Assembly: GCF_011040495.1 (NCBI RefSeq)
Contig: NZ_CP049037.1
Span: 3,596,001 to 3,660,000 of the forward strand
From: Pseudohalocynthiibacter aestuariivivens
GTDB lineage: Bacteria; Pseudomonadota; Alphaproteobacteria; Rhodobacterales; Rhodobacteraceae
Reading direction: 5' to 3'
Length of the DNA stretch: 64,000 nt
The translations under genes and the position numbers were made by a program. Below the pieces are notes generated by a model that did not search any database, was not told the DNA's origin, and worked only from the letters and a program-made list of their open reading frames with translations. Positions 1 to 9,088 of this stretch are shown in pieces (the stretch's first letter is position 1; every line of letters begins with the position of its first letter).

Positions 1-18
1 ACGGGCGGCTCCGACACA

Positions 19-765
19 TCAGATGCAACGCCCGCCATCGACCTCCATGCAGACGCCGGTTATCATGCTGGCCTCGTCCGAGCATAGGAACGCGGCGGCA
101 TTGCCCATGTCGTCCGGGGTCGAGAACCGCCCCATCGGAATCGTTGACAGAAATTTCGCCCGCATTTCGGGGGTATCCTCGCCCAAAAAACTCTTCAGCA
201 GCGGGGTCTCGCCCGCGACGGGGTTAATCGCGTTTACACGCACCCCAGCTGGTGCCAGTTCGACCGCCATTGCCTTGGTCGCGGTGATCATCCACCCTTT
301 TGAGGCGTTGTACCAGTTTAGCCGTGGGCGGGGACTGACACCTGCGGTCGAGGCGACATTCAGGATCGCACCGCCGTGTTGTGCCTTCATCAGTGGCACG
401 ATGCAGCGTGCGGTCAGGTAGACGGATTTGCAGTTGACCGCGAACACCCTGTCGAAGTCATCTTCGCTCACATCCTCCAGAGGGGTCGGCAGATGGGTGG
501 TGCCGGCATTGTTCACCAGAATGTCGATCCGGCCCAAAGTATCAACCGTGGCCTGTGCCAGCGCCTGTACGCTGACCCGGTCGGATACATCAGCGCGGAT
601 CACCTGCGCCTGTGTGCCCAAGTCGCGGGCCAGACTTTCGGCCATGTCCAGATTTAGATCAGCTATCATCACCCGTGCGCCTTCGGCGATGAACTTGCGC
701 ACGATGCCCGCGCCAAAGCCCGATGCCCCGCCGGTGACTATGGCTGTTTTTCCGCTTAACCTCAT
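19..765 (-). CDS. SDR family NAD(P)-dependent oxidoreductase
   Basis: Classical short-chain dehydrogenase/reductase of 248 aa, the usual family length. Visible are the glycine-rich nucleotide-binding motif TGGASGFG (about residues 11-18), NNAG (85-88) and the catalytic triad S139, Y152, K156 (YNASK). D36 after the second strand favours NAD over NADP, by family rule. It oxidises or reduces an alcohol/ketone in the cytoplasm; the substrate cannot be read from sequence. It lies 9 bp downstream of an aldehyde dehydrogenase on the same strand, so the two probably act in one pathway (alcohol to aldehyde to acid, or a sugar-acid route). The family call is sure, the substrate unknown. Confidence 0.93.
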   Translation of the reverse strand: MRLSGKTAIVTGGASGFGAGIVRKFIAEGARVMIADLNLDMAESLARDLGTQAQVIRADVSDRVSVQALAQATVDTLGRIDILVNNAGTTHLPTPLEDVSEDDFDRVFAVNCKSVYLTARCIVPLMKAQHGGAILNVASTAGVSPRPRLNWYNASKGWMITATKAMAVELAPAGVRVNAINPVAGETPLLKSFLGEDTPEMRAKFLSTIPMGRFSTPDDMGNAAAFLCSDEASMITGVCMEVDGGRCI

Positions 766-774
766 CCGTTTTCC

Positions 775-2229
775 TTATCCATGCAGGGCTGCGACGGTCT
801 TGAGCGTGGAAAACCCGTAGAGCGCCTCGAATCCCTTTTCACGCCCATGCCCGGACAGCCCCGATCCGCCAAAGGGCAACTCCACACCGCCTCCGGCACC
901 GTAGTTGTTGAGGAAAACCTGCCCTGCGCGCAATGCCTTGGCAAGCCGCATCTGCCGTGCGCCATCGCTGGTCCAGACTGACGCGACGAGGCCGTAGTTA
1001 GTGCCATTGGCAATCGCCAGTGCCCCTGCCTCGTCCTTGAACGGGATGATCACCTGTACGGGGCCAAAGATCTCGTCCTGCGCCAAAGGATGATCTGGGG
1101 GGACATCGGCGAAGAGCGTGGGGGCGACATAGGCGCCGCCCTCCGGGGCATCCGGAATGATCTGGCCGCGTGCTGCAATGGTCAGGTCGCGGCCCTGTTC
1201 CAGAAACTCGGTTACGATCTGCTGTTGCCGGATCGAGACGAGAGGCCCAACGTTCAGGTCGCTGAGCGCCGGTCCCGCGCGCAAAGCGCCGTAGCGTTCA
1301 GCCATGGCCGCGACAACGCGATCATAGACCCCGCGCTGCACCAGAATGCGCGATGAGGCCGAACAGGTCTGGCCCGCGTTCTGGATGCCGGCATTCACCA
1401 GAAAGGGCAGCGCCGCATCAAGGTCGGCATCGTCAAACACCAGTTGCGGGGATTTGCCGCCCAGTTCCAACGTGACAGGCACGACATTCTGACCGGCCGC
1501 CTGCTGGATCAGTTTGCCCACGCTGACCGATCCCGTGAACGAGATGTGATGCACGCCGGGATGCGACGCCAGCGCGGCACCGGCCTCGACTCCGAGCCCA
1601 GCCACAACATTCAGCGCGCCATCCGGCAGGCCGGCCCGACGACCAAGCTCGGCAAAGGCCAACGCGGTCAGGCACGCCTCTTCTGCGGGTTTCAGCACGG
1701 CGGCGTTGCCCATTGCCAGTGCAGCCCCGACCGATCGACCGATGATCTGCATGGGGTAGTTCCACGGTACGATATGGCCGGTGACTCCGTGCGGTTGGCG
1801 CAGTGTAAAAACGGTGTAGCCATCGAGATAGGGGATCGTGGCGCCGTGCACCTTGTCTGCGGCACCTGCGTAGAACTCCATATAGCGAGCAAGTGCGGTT
1901 ACATCGGCGCGCGCTTGTGTCAGCGGTTTGCCCACGTCGAGCGCCTCCAGTGTTGCCAGTTCTTCGGCATTCTCCAGCACCAGTGCGCCGATCCGGGCCA
2001 GAATGCGCCCCCGTTCAAATGCGGGCATGCGGCCCCAATCGCCCTGCATGGCGCCCTCAGCGGCGGCAACTGCGCGATCGACATCGTCGGCGTTCCCGCG
2101 TGCGATTTGGCACAGGACACTGCCATCGGACGGGTTGCTCAGATCGAGCGTCTCGCCCGACAAGGTGGCGCACCAGGTGCCACCGATGAAAACGGTTGCG
2201 GGATCAATTCCGAGCGGCGTAACGGTCAT
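775..2229 (-). CDS. NAD-dependent aldehyde dehydrogenase
   Basis: Aldehyde dehydrogenase superfamily protein of 484 aa, full length. The key residues are present: PWNYP with N157 (oxyanion hole), K180 (cofactor), E255 in LELGG (general base) and C289 in GQTCS (nucleophile). It oxidises an aldehyde to a carboxylate with NAD(P). The ATG at 2229 has a GGGGAG Shine-Dalgarno sequence upstream. It is the first gene of a two-gene unit with the SDR. The roughly 200 bp before it, up to the end of the sit operon, must carry the promoter; a GTTGCAA motif occurs twice there, but I cannot assign a regulator. Close relatives act on betaine aldehyde, aminoaldehydes or simple aliphatic aldehydes, and I cannot choose among them. 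Confidence 0.93.
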   Translation of the reverse strand: MTVTPLGIDPATVFIGGTWCATLSGETLDLSNPSDGSVLCQIARGNADDVDRAVAAAEGAMQGDWGRMPAFERGRILARIGALVLENAEELATLEALDVGKPLTQARADVTALARYMEFYAGAADKVHGATIPYLDGYTVFTLRQPHGVTGHIVPWNYPMQIIGRSVGAALAMGNAAVLKPAEEACLTALAFAELGRRAGLPDGALNVVAGLGVEAGAALASHPGVHHISFTGSVSVGKLIQQAAGQNVVPVTLELGGKSPQLVFDDADLDAALPFLVNAGIQNAGQTCSASSRILVQRGVYDRVVAAMAERYGALRAGPALSDLNVGPLVSIRQQQIVTEFLEQGRDLTIAARGQIIPDAPEGGAYVAPTLFADVPPDHPLAQDEIFGPVQVIIPFKDEAGALAIANGTNYGLVASVWTSDGARQMRLAKALRAGQVFLNNYGAGGGVELPFGGSGLSGHGREKGFEALYGFSTLKTVAALHG

Positions 2230-2432
2230 GGTATCTCCCCTGATTGCCGTAGGCGTTGGCGGGCGGTCCAGTTATCAGCGTTAGGTCGGCAAAGACGATG
2301 CCCACACCAATACGCCGTTGCAAGGTGAAAGGATCAAGCCACGGCAGACGTGTTGCAACCCTATCGTCGCGAGTGTTGTGAGCGCTACCCCCCGCGGGTG
2401 AGTGTTCCTCTGGCCAAAAACAGGTCGTGGCG

Positions 2433-3275
2433 CTAAACCTGACGCCGCTCGGCTTGCCGTGTCAGCCAGACCCGGCGCAGGAAGGCCGCGACGAAAAGCG
2501 CGGTGAGGATCAGCACAATGGTTGGTGCTGGGGCGCTGTCGATGAAAAAGCTCGCGTAGGTGCCGGCCAGCATCGAGAAAAGGCAGACTGCCACAGCCAC
2601 CACCAACATTGCGCCGAAACGTCGAACCAGCAGAAAGGCGATTGCCCCCGGTGCGATCAGCAGCCCGATGGCAAGGATCAGCCCCGCCGCCGACAATGTG
2701 GCCACGATGGTCAGCGAGAGTGCGGCCAACAACCCGTAATGCAACACATTCACCGGCAGACCTGCCGCACGCGCCTGCGCGGGATCAAAACTGTGCAGCA
2801 GCAGGTCCTTCCACTTCAGCACCAGCGCGCCAGAGACCAGTAGGGCAATCGCGCCGGCTGTCCATAGTTCATGCGGTTCTACGCCTAGCATGTTGCCAAA
2901 GAGGATGTGATCGAGATGCGCGTTCGTCTCGACTGACACATACAGAACCAGCCCGATCCCGAACATGCCGGAGAACACGACCCCCATCACCGTGTCTTCC
3001 TTGACCCGACTATTGCCCGCCAGATACCCGGTCGCGAGCGCGCAGATCATTCCGGCGGCGAAGGCACCGAAAATCAGCGGGATGCCCACGATATAGGCCA
3101 GCACGATACCGGGAAGCACCGCATGGCTGATCGCATCGCCCATCAATGCCCAGCCCTTGAGTACCAGAAAACACGACAACAGCGCTGTGGGGACGGCCAC
3201 CAGCATCGAGATGTAGAAGGCGTTCAGCATGAAACCAAAGCGGAACGGCATCAAAAGCGTTTCGATATCCATCAC
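2433..3275 (-). CDS. sitD: Metal ABC transporter permease, SitD-like
   Basis: Membrane permease of the ABC-3 (zinc/manganese/iron) family, 280 aa, with about eight hydrophobic segments and the typical stretch GDAISHAVLPG in the cytoplasmic loop that contacts the ATPase. It is the last gene of sitABCD and overlaps sitC by 4 bp (ATGA), which indicates translational coupling. With SitC it forms the heterodimeric channel in the inner membrane. Manganese (and possibly ferrous iron) is the likely substrate, from the resemblance of the binding protein to SitA rather than ZnuA. That assignment is inference. Confidence 0.88.
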   Translation of the reverse strand: MMDIETLLMPFRFGFMLNAFYISMLVAVPTALLSCFLVLKGWALMGDAISHAVLPGIVLAYIVGIPLIFGAFAAGMICALATGYLAGNSRVKEDTVMGVVFSGMFGIGLVLYVSVETNAHLDHILFGNMLGVEPHELWTAGAIALLVSGALVLKWKDLLLHSFDPAQARAAGLPVNVLHYGLLAALSLTIVATLSAAGLILAIGLLIAPGAIAFLLVRRFGAMLVVAVAVCLFSMLAGTYASFFIDSAPAPTIVLILTALFVAAFLRRVWLTRQAERRQV

Positions 3276-4156
3276 GCGTGGCCCTCTCCGCTCATCGGGC
3301 GCCCATCCTCAAGCGCCTGCATTGCCCGGCGTCGCGCGGCAAGCAGTCCGTGCTTTGGTGCAAAGAAGAAAGCCAGCAGGAAAACGCAGGTCTGAAGGGT
3401 CACAATGATCCCACCCGTCGCCCCGTCGAGAAAATAGCTGATGTAAGCGCCAACAAAACTGCTGACTGCGCCGATGGCGACGGATGTGGCGATCAGGCGC
3501 GGGAAACGGTCGCATAGCAGATAGGCCGTTGCCCCCGGCGTCACCACCATGGCGATCACCAGAAACGCACCAACAGTCTGCATTGCCGCTACAACCGAGG
3601 CAGACAGCAGCATGAAAAATACCGCTTTCAGCAGACCGGGCCGCAACCCGATGGAACGCGCATGGCTCTCGTCGAAGAATGTGACCATCAGGTCCTTCCA
3701 TTTCGCCAGCAGGACGATCAGAGACACCACGCCGATGATCACCAGTTGCAATGTATCCTCTGGCGTGATCGCCAGAATATTACCCATGGTGATGGTCTGG
3801 ATGCTGACCGACATCGGATTGAGTGAGATCATGAACAGGCCCAGCCCGAAGAACGATGTAAAGATCAGCCCGATAATGACGTCGACCTTTAGCCCCGAGC
3901 GTTCCGACAGAAACAGCATTGCGCCCGCTGCCAGGCCGCCCGCCACAAACGCACCCAGTGCAAAGGGCAGGCCAAGGATATAGGCCCCGGCGACACCTGG
4001 CACGACCGAGTGGCTCAGCGCGTCACCGATCAGCGACCAGCCCTTGAGCATCAGATAGGCCGACAGGAACGCGCAGACCCCGCCAACAAGTGCAGAGACC
4101 CACATCGCATTGGTCATATAGCTATAGGCGAACGGCTCCAGCAGCGTTTGGATCAT
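3272..4156 (-). CDS. sitC: Metal ABC transporter permease, SitC-like
   Basis: ABC-3 family permease of 294 aa, a paralogue of the downstream SitD. It has the same [11 protein letters not shown] loop near the N terminus, followed by several hydrophobic helices. It overlaps sitB (upstream) and sitD (downstream) by 4 bp each, so the operon is tightly coupled. It should form half of the membrane channel for Mn(II)/Fe(II) uptake. The N terminus is hydrophobic straight after the start, as is normal for this family. Confidence 0.88.
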   Translation of the reverse strand: MIQTLLEPFAYSYMTNAMWVSALVGGVCAFLSAYLMLKGWSLIGDALSHSVVPGVAGAYILGLPFALGAFVAGGLAAGAMLFLSERSGLKVDVIIGLIFTSFFGLGLFMISLNPMSVSIQTITMGNILAITPEDTLQLVIIGVVSLIVLLAKWKDLMVTFFDESHARSIGLRPGLLKAVFFMLLSASVVAAMQTVGAFLVIAMVVTPGATAYLLCDRFPRLIATSVAIGAVSSFVGAYISYFLDGATGGIIVTLQTCVFLLAFFFAPKHGLLAARRRAMQALEDGRPMSGEGHA

Positions 4157-5082
4157 GCGCCCGGCTCTTTGGTGTGGGTCACGTCGCCATATTGTACGAA
4201 GGGGCGCTCATCATCAGTCAGGATCGTGACACTGCGCGCGTCCTCGTCATCGTGCAATTGGTCGCCACCCAGCGTGAAGTGGCGCAGCACGCCGCCAAAC
4301 GCCGCCTCAAGGTTCTTATGCGTGAACACGGTTTCGGTCGGGCCGTAGGCTAACACCGTGCCTTTGACCAGAACGGTACGGTCGCAAAACTCGGGCACCG
4401 AGCCAAGGTTATGGGTCGAAACCAGCATGACCCGGCCCTCGTCCCGCATCTCGCGCAGAAGGGCGACAATCTGATCCTCGGTCTTGACGTCGACGCCGGT
4501 GAAAGGTTCATCCAGAAGGATGATCTGCCCGTCCTGTGCCAGCGCTCGCGCTAGAAAGACACGCTTGCGCTGACCGCCCGATAACTCGCCAATCTGGCGA
4601 TGGCGGTAGGCCTGCATATTTACACGCGACAGGGCTGTGTCCACCGCATCGCGATCTGCCTGAGAAGGGCGGCGCAGGAATCCCATATGGCCGTAGCGTC
4701 CCATCATCACCACATCCTCGACGAGGACAGGAAAGGCCCAGTCGACCTCCTCGGATTGGGGCACATAGGCCACCAGATTCTCGCGCAGGGCTTGTTTGAC
4801 GGTGCGGCCCAATAGACGGATTTCACCTTTGGCCGCGGGAACAAACCCCATAATAGCCTTGAAAAGCGTGGATTTTCCCGCGCCGTTCACGCCCACCAGT
4901 GCCGTGACCGTGCCGCGCGGGATTTCAAAGCTTGCGTCCCAAAGCGCGGTCATCCCGTTGCGATAGGTCACAGTCACGCCCTGCGCCGAGAGGCCCGGAT
5001 CGGTGATGGTTTCATCTGCCGTGGTGGTATGGTCTTGGGCCGGTTTCGGCATGTCCGGGGCGCGACCTTGTCCGTTGGTCAT
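4153..5082 (-). CDS. sitB: Metal ABC transporter ATP-binding protein, SitB-like
   Basis: ATPase subunit of 309 aa. The Walker A (GVNGAGKST), the signature motif (LSGGQRKRV), the Walker B ([12 protein letters not shown]) and the switch histidine (STHN) are all visible. There is an N-terminal extension of about 30 residues and a C-terminal tail of about 45 residues after the core domain; both are common in alphaproteobacterial SitB proteins. It drives transport through SitCD with the periplasmic SitA. It overlaps sitA and sitC by 4 bp each. Confidence 0.9.
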   Translation of the reverse strand: MTNGQGRAPDMPKPAQDHTTTADETITDPGLSAQGVTVTYRNGMTALWDASFEIPRGTVTALVGVNGAGKSTLFKAIMGFVPAAKGEIRLLGRTVKQALRENLVAYVPQSEEVDWAFPVLVEDVVMMGRYGHMGFLRRPSQADRDAVDTALSRVNMQAYRHRQIGELSGGQRKRVFLARALAQDGQIILLDEPFTGVDVKTEDQIVALLREMRDEGRVMLVSTHNLGSVPEFCDRTVLVKGTVLAYGPTETVFTHKNLEAAFGGVLRHFTLGGDQLHDDEDARSVTILTDDERPFVQYGDVTHTKEPGA

Positions 5083-5984
5083 TCTGTGGCCCCGCTCAGC
5101 CCATCTGCGACGGTCTGCGAGGTGACGCGCAACAGATCGAGATAGGTCGGCACGGGTCCATCCGCCGTACTCAGACTGTCCACATAGAGGACACCGCCGA
5201 AACGTGCGCCGGTTTCACGCGCGACCTGTTCGGCCGGGGCAGAGCGCACGGTGCTTTCGCAGAAAACCACAGGAATATCATGCTCGCGAACCCCGTCGAT
5301 CACGGCGCGGACCTGCTGTGGGGTGCCGACCCGGTCGGCGTTCATCGGCCAGAGGTACAATTCCTGCATGCCAAAGTCGCGGGCCAGATAGCTGAATGCG
5401 CCCTCGCAGGTCACGAGCCAGCGTTGCGCCTGAGGAATCGCGGTGATTTTTGCCTGCAACGGCTCCATCACCTCACGCAGCGCGTCCTTGTAGGATGCGG
5501 CGTTGGCAGCGTAGGTGGCGGCGTTGTCAGGATCATGCAGGGATAGGGCAGCGGTGATATTGTCGATGTAGATCAGTGCCGTGCCCAACCCCATCCATGC
5601 GTGCGGGTTTGGTTTGCCCTCATATGCGCCCGACGCGATCGAGATGGGATCAATCCCATCGGTCAGCGTCGCCGACGGGATGCCCTCTAAATGACCTAGG
5701 AACTGTTCGAACCAGAGCTCCAGATTCATGCCGTTCCAAAGGATAAGATCGGCGTCCGAGGCACGTACGATGTCGCGTGGCGTGGGTTCATAGCCGTGGA
5801 TTTCCGCACCGGGCTTGGTGATGGACACCACCTCTGCCGCGTCTCCCGCGACGTTCTGCGCCATATCGGCCAGAACGGTGAAGGTGGTCACGACCTTGAG
5901 CTTGTCCGCCGGGGCGCTGGTGGCAAACAAGGCCAGAACAAGGACCAGTGATGTAGCGAGGCGAGGCAGTCGAATGTCGGGCAT
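5079..5984 (-). CDS. sitA: Periplasmic Mn/Fe-binding protein, SitA-like
   Basis: Cluster A-I metal-binding lipocalin-like solute receptor (ZnuA/SitA superfamily), 301 aa from the chosen start. I start at the ATG at 5984 because it has a GGAGAC ribosome-binding site and opens directly into a signal peptide ([13 protein letters not shown], cleavage after SAPA). The reading frame is open further upstream, but that part lacks signal-like sequence. Metal ligands expected for the family are seen at [12 protein letters not shown] and PNPHAWMG. There is no His-rich loop, which argues for Mn/Fe over Zn. It is the first gene of the sit operon; two palindromes upstream are candidate Mur/Fur-family operators. 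Confidence 0.88.
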   Translation of the reverse strand: MPDIRLPRLATSLVLVLALFATSAPADKLKVVTTFTVLADMAQNVAGDAAEVVSITKPGAEIHGYEPTPRDIVRASDADLILWNGMNLELWFEQFLGHLEGIPSATLTDGIDPISIASGAYEGKPNPHAWMGLGTALIYIDNITAALSLHDPDNAATYAANAASYKDALREVMEPLQAKITAIPQAQRWLVTCEGAFSYLARDFGMQELYLWPMNADRVGTPQQVRAVIDGVREHDIPVVFCESTVRSAPAEQVARETGARFGGVLYVDSLSTADGPVPTYLDLLRVTSQTVADGLSGATE

Positions 5985-6037
5985 GGTGTCTCCGTAAGCG
6001 AGGGGGCGGTGACGGGGTGGGCATATTACGTTCTGTA

Positions 6038-6050
6038 AATGACAATCATT
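6038..6050. promoter_or_regulatory. Palindrome upstream of sitA (candidate Mur/Fur operator)
   Basis: Perfect inverted repeat AATGA-CAA-TCATT, 54 bp upstream of the sitA start. Its size and AT-rich arms fit a Fur-superfamily (Mur in alphaproteobacteria) binding site. This is seen directly as a palindrome; the regulator is inferred. Confidence 0.5.
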
Positions 6051-6068
6051 CGCAACTGTCAAGAGGGA

Positions 6069-6083
6069 TGAGAATGGTTCTCA
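6069..6083. promoter_or_regulatory. Second palindrome upstream of sitA (Fur-box-like)
   Basis: TGAGAA-TGG-TTCTCA is a perfect 15-bp inverted repeat that resembles the 7-1-7 Fur consensus (TGATAAT-N-ATTATCA). It lies 31 bp from the centre of the first palindrome, about three helical turns, so both could be bound from the same face. It fits metal-dependent repression of sitABCD. Confidence 0.5.
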
Positions 6084-6215
6084 AAAAGAATGTTATGCGC
6101 TTGATGTGGATGTAGTTGTCTTGGGTATGTTTCGCCGACTGCTGCTGGGACATGACCCGCCCAGCCGGAACGGATCAGCGAAAGGTCGCGCGCATAGATC
6201 GAGAATTAGGTTCCC

Positions 6216-6500
6216 TCACTTCAACTCGACTTCGATAAATGACATCGTGGCATCGCCGCCATTGATGACATTGTGCTCCACCCCTTCTTGACGTCTGTAG
6301 GCTGCGCCCGCCGGCACAGTCACCTCGTTGACCTCGCCGCCGGGCAGTTCCAGCCGCATGTGGCAATCGGTGACAGCCGTGATGACGTAATCAAATCCGT
6401 GGGTATGCCATCCGGTTTGCTGACCGGGGGCAAAATCAAAGCGCGTGACACGCACACGGGCGTCGTCGATCAATTGGGTAGCGGTGCAGGTCATAGTCAT
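6216..6500 (-). CDS. Small cupin-domain protein
   Basis: Single-domain cupin of 94 aa. I start at the ATG at 6500, which has GGAGGG eight bases upstream; the longer open frame to 6623 has no ribosome-binding site and no cupin-like sequence. Motif 1 is GWHTHGFDYVIT and motif 2 is EGVEHNVINGG, so metal-binding His residues are retained (HTH and EH.N). Proteins of this kind bind a metal and a small ligand. No enzymatic role can be assigned. It stands alone between the divergent sit promoter region and the gmd upstream region. Confidence 0.75.
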   Translation of the reverse strand: MTMTCTATQLIDDARVRVTRFDFAPGQQTGWHTHGFDYVITAVTDCHMRLELPGGEVNEVTVPAGAAYRRQEGVEHNVINGGDATMSFIEVELK

Positions 6501-6953
6501 TGGGATTCCCTCCAGATTGCGACGGATGTGCCGAAGCAGACTGTGGTTAACGTGACACTGTGATCCGATCTTGGCCAGAGCTTCGACGCGAGCATCAGGG
6601 GAAACGCGCGAAAAATCCCGCAACCGTGCCGTGGCACCATGGCTGTGCTGACACGCATGTGGTCAACGTTTCCGAAATTCTGACAATCGAGGTCGCTTTA
6701 CTGGTGTTCGATTCGCTCAGGCGCGGCGGCGGACCTTTCCTCTGGTGATGTATGATTGAGCGATGAAAAATAAACAGAATATCGGTTGGCCGGGGTCGTT
6801 CTCAGCACCCTGTACCCTAAGTGTCATACGCTGTGGGAGGACAATCGACCGCGCTTGCAGTTGCCCCGGAAACACTGAGCGTTTAGGTATCGTCATTGAC
6901 TCCCGGGGCGTGCGGCTATGCCACCCGGACAAAAGGTGGCTGGAGAACGCGAA
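6501..6953. other. Gene-poor stretch between cupin and gmd
   Basis: About 450 bp without a supported gene. Short open frames occur on both strands but lack ribosome-binding sites and recognisable domains. It should hold the divergent promoters of the cupin and the gmd operon. I looked for a riboswitch-like set of conserved boxes and found none I could defend. Confidence 0.5.
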
Positions 6954-8072
6954 ATGAAACGTGCCCTCATCACGGGGATTACCGGGCAGGATGGCTCTTA
7001 TCTGGCTGAGTTGCTGCTTGAAAAAGGTTACGAGGTGCACGGGATTAAACGGCGGGCATCGTCGTTCAACACCCAGCGGATCGACCATATCTATCAGGAC
7101 CCGCACGAACCGAACCCACAGCTAAAGCTGCATTACGGTGATTTGACGGACACATCGAACCTGACGCGGCTTATCTCAGAGATCAAGCCGGACGAGGTTT
7201 ATAACCTTGGCGCCCAGAGCCATGTGGCTGTCAGCTTTGAATCGCCGGAATACACGGCCGATGTGGACGGGATGGGCACGCTGCGCCTGCTGGAGGCGAT
7301 CCGCTTTCTGGGGATGGAAAAAACCTGTCGGTTTTATCAGGCCTCGACGTCCGAGTTGTACGGTCTCGTGCAGGAAACCCCGCAATCCGAGACGACGCCG
7401 TTTTATCCACGTTCGCCCTATGCGGTGGCCAAGCTCTATTCCTACTGGATTACCGTCAACTACCGAGAAGCCTACGGCATGTACGCCTGCAACGGTATCC
7501 TGTTCAATCACGAGAGCCCGCGCCGGGGCGAAACCTTCGTCACGCGCAAGATTACCCGCGGGTTGGCCAATATCGCGCAGGGTCTGGACGATTGTCTGCA
7601 CATGGGCAACATCGACGCGCTGCGCGACTGGGGCCATGCCAAGGACTATGTGCGCATGCAGTGGATGATGCTGCAACAGGATAAGGCGGACGATTTCGTA
7701 ATCGCCACGGGAAAACAGTATTCGGTGCGTGATTTCATCGCGATGTCAGCGGCAGAGCTGGGGATCGAGTTGGCGTTTTCGGGCGAGGGGCTGGAGGAAA
7801 CCGGCACTGTCACCCGCGTGACGTCGGATATGGCCCCGGCGGTCAGTCCCGGTGATGTGGTTGTGCGGATCGACCCGCGCTATTTCCGTCCCGCCGAAGT
7901 CGAGACGCTGTTGGGTGATCCGACCAAGGCGCGCGAGGTGTTGGGCTGGGAGCCGCAGATCACGACGCAGCAAATGTGCGCCGAAATGGTGGCCGAGGAT
8001 CTGCGAACCGCGCGACGCCATGCATTGTTAAAAGAACATGGGTATGACGTGCCAGTGAGTTCCGAGAATTGA
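6954..8072 (+). CDS. gmd: GDP-mannose 4,6-dehydratase
   Basis: Converts GDP-D-mannose to GDP-4-keto-6-deoxy-D-mannose, the first step to GDP-L-fucose. The protein is 372 aa, full length. Motifs: nucleotide-binding [10 protein letters not shown] (7-16), STSELYG (131-137) with catalytic T132 and E134, and Y156-x3-K160 (YAVAK). The [16 protein letters not shown] segment is typical of GMD. The start at 6954 has GGAG upstream; an in-frame ATG 36 bp earlier would add a non-family extension. It heads a rightward operon with fcl (13 bp gap), manC and an epimerase. Confidence 0.95.
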   Translation: MKRALITGITGQDGSYLAELLLEKGYEVHGIKRRASSFNTQRIDHIYQDPHEPNPQLKLHYGDLTDTSNLTRLISEIKPDEVYNLGAQSHVAVSFESPEYTADVDGMGTLRLLEAIRFLGMEKTCRFYQASTSELYGLVQETPQSETTPFYPRSPYAVAKLYSYWITVNYREAYGMYACNGILFNHESPRRGETFVTRKITRGLANIAQGLDDCLHMGNIDALRDWGHAKDYVRMQWMMLQQDKADDFVIATGKQYSVRDFIAMSAAELGIELAFSGEGLEETGTVTRVTSDMAPAVSPGDVVVRIDPRYFRPAEVETLLGDPTKAREVLGWEPQITTQQMCAEMVAEDLRTARRHALLKEHGYDVPVSSEN

Positions 8073-8085
8073 TGGGCGCGTCGGC

Positions 8086-9051
8086 ATGAGGGTCTACTTG
8101 GCAGGGCATCGCGGTATGGTCGGCGGTGCGATCCACCGACGACTGATCGCACGCGGTATGGCCGAGGGTGATATTCTCGTCCGCACCCATGCAGAACTGG
8201 ATCTGACCGATCAGGGGGCCGTTCGCGCATTCATGCAAAGCGAGCGGCCCGATGCGGTTATTCTGGCAGCGGCCAAAGTGGGCGGCATTCACGCCAACAA
8301 CACCTATCCCGCTGATTTCATATATGAAAACCTGATGATCGAATGCAACGTGATCCATCAGGCGTATGACGCGGGCGTAACGCGACTGCTGCAACTGGGG
8401 TCTAGCTGCATCTACCCGCGCGCGGTGCCGCAGCCGATGCGTGAGGATGCGCTGCTGACTGGCGTGCTGGAGCCGACGAACGAGCCCTATGCGGTGGCCA
8501 AGATCGCGGGCATCAAGCTGTGCGAGAGCTACAACCGCCAGCATGGCACTGATTACCGCAGTGTTATGCCGACCAACCTTTATGGGCCCGGCGATAATTT
8601 TCATCCTGAGAACAGTCATGTTCTGCCCGCCATGATCCGCCGTTTTCACGAGGCGGTCCGCGATGGTGTGCGCGAGGTGGTGATTTGGGGCACCGGTACG
8701 CCGCGCCGCGAGTTTCTGCACGTGGACGATATGGCCGAGGCGAGCCTGTTTGTCATGGATCTGGATCGTGCCAGCTATGACGCTAACACCGACCCGATGC
8801 TGAGTCATATCAACGTGGGTACTGGCACCGATGTGTCGATTGCCGAACTGGCGCAGATGGTGGCGGGGATTACCGGTTTCACTGGCCAGATCGTCTATGA
8901 CACGACCAAGCCCGACGGCACTGCGCGCAAGCTGATGGATGTCAGCCGGCTGGCCGACATGGGGTGGCGGGCACGGACGGGATTGCACGAGGGTATTTCA
9001 GGGACATATGAATGGTTTCAACGCCATGTCGACACCGTGAGGGAGAAGTGA
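8086..9051 (+). CDS. fcl: GDP-L-fucose synthase
   Basis: Bifunctional 3,5-epimerase/4-reductase that turns GDP-4-keto-6-deoxymannose into GDP-L-fucose with NADPH; 321 aa. Seen: [12 protein letters not shown] (nucleotide binding), SSCIYP with S107 and C108, the catalytic pair Y135-x3-K139 (YAVAK), and [16 protein letters not shown], a signature of this enzyme. It acts right after Gmd, whose gene lies 13 bp upstream. The pair makes GDP-fucose for surface polysaccharide or glycan. Confidence 0.95.
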   Translation: MRVYLAGHRGMVGGAIHRRLIARGMAEGDILVRTHAELDLTDQGAVRAFMQSERPDAVILAAAKVGGIHANNTYPADFIYENLMIECNVIHQAYDAGVTRLLQLGSSCIYPRAVPQPMREDALLTGVLEPTNEPYAVAKIAGIKLCESYNRQHGTDYRSVMPTNLYGPGDNFHPENSHVLPAMIRRFHEAVRDGVREVVIWGTGTPRREFLHVDDMAEASLFVMDLDRASYDANTDPMLSHINVGTGTDVSIAELAQMVAGITGFTGQIVYDTTKPDGTARKLMDVSRLADMGWRARTGLHEGISGTYEWFQRHVDTVREK

Positions 9052-9088
9052 CTTGAATTATCCGGCCCGAGCCGTGACATGACTGACT

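Noticed and set aside
6560-6748. Possible small gene or cobalamin-type riboswitch upstream of gmd
   Set aside because: No conserved box set, no ribosome-binding site, and no B12-related gene downstream.
7960-8988. 342-codon minus-strand frame opposite fcl
   Set aside because: Shadow of fcl, His/Arg/Ala-rich and without start signals.
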